Below are positions 63,976 to 64,000 of a stretch of 64,000 bases of DNA, in pieces. Positions within the stretch are counted from its first letter, which is position 1; every line of letters starts with the position of its first letter. The position numbers and the translations under genes were made by a program. A model generated the notes under the pieces. That model worked only from the letters and a program-made list of their open reading frames with translations. It made no database searches and was not told the origin of the DNA. This DNA comes from Neoarius graeffei (Eukaryota; Chordata; Actinopteri; Siluriformes; Ariidae), in NCBI RefSeq assembly GCF_027579695.1, contig NC_083586.1:4901001-4965000 (forward strand). The letters run 5' to 3'.

Positions 63976-64000
63976 GACAACTCTTAGTGGTGAATCACTT
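63976..64000 (+). pseudogene. 5.8S rRNA 5' end, cut by window end
   Basis: GACAACTCTTAGTGGTGAAT and CACTT matches the 5.8S start, with three CpG-type changes (AGCGGTGGATCACTC expected). The unit continues beyond the window. Confidence 0.8.

Overview
This window is teleost fish nuclear DNA, made almost entirely of transposable elements and their relics. The evidence is several L2-type LINEs whose 3' ends carry short microsatellite tails, seven tRNA-headed V-SINE (DANA/mermaid-like) copies, fish Tc1 transposons, Ty3/Gypsy and ERV LTRs, a Harbinger-like MITE and eukaryotic tRNA/5S/18S-ITS1-5.8S sequences. Otophysan fish such as a catfish is plausible but not proven. I see no intact host protein-coding gene. 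The nearest is a broken two-exon THAP-domain fragment present twice.

Layout. (1) 1-5167 and 46569-52085 are arms of a large inverted repeat with a roughly 41 kb spacer. Each arm holds a Tc1 copy with a tRNA-like SINE inside it, a THAP pseudogene, the tail of a LINE ('LINE-Y') and a repeat ('unit X') carrying a tRNA-Asp sequence. (2) 5180-9300 holds LINE-Y and L2 fragments and a tRNA-Ile. (3) 9300-12938 is an APE-type LINE inserted into a V-SINE. (4) 13.4-15.6 kb has decayed tRNA-Gln, Phe and Arg genes, a LINE tail and a V-SINE. (5) 16-18.9 kb has another L2 fragment and a direct duplication of 4942-6205. (6) 18.9-26.6 kb is 'unit A', split by a nearly complete L2 (19891-25760) with an esterase ORF1. 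(7) 26.6-30.2 kb has a truncated Tc1, a V-SINE, a tRNA-His pseudogene and an ERV 5' LTR with leader. (8) 31036-39790 is a Harbinger-like MITE split by a young, apparently intact Ty3/Gypsy retrotransposon (31053-39270, minus strand). (9) 40.5-46.5 kb has a second unit A, a V-SINE, a LINE 5' half, 'unit B' and minisatellites. (10) 52.25-56.7 kb is a near-full-length APE-type LINE split by a solo LTR that contains a 5S rRNA-derived segment. (11) 56.7-63.4 kb has a Tc1 MITE, a third unit A, a Gypsy RNase H-LTR remnant, tRNA-Glu and tRNA-Tyr relics, unit B again and another V-SINE. (12) 63438-64000 is a degenerate 18S 3' end, ITS1 and the first bases of 5.8S.

The only apparently intact system is the Gypsy element: near-identical LTRs, a tRNA-His primer site, open gag and pol, and what looks like a textbook -1 ribosomal frameshift site joining them. 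The strongest novelty candidate is the 5S-containing LTR, which resembles the plant Cassandra arrangement. Nesting gives a partial history. The SINE inserted into Tc1 before the inverted duplication. One V-SINE inserted into the right arm afterwards. The Gypsy insertion is the most recent event I can order.
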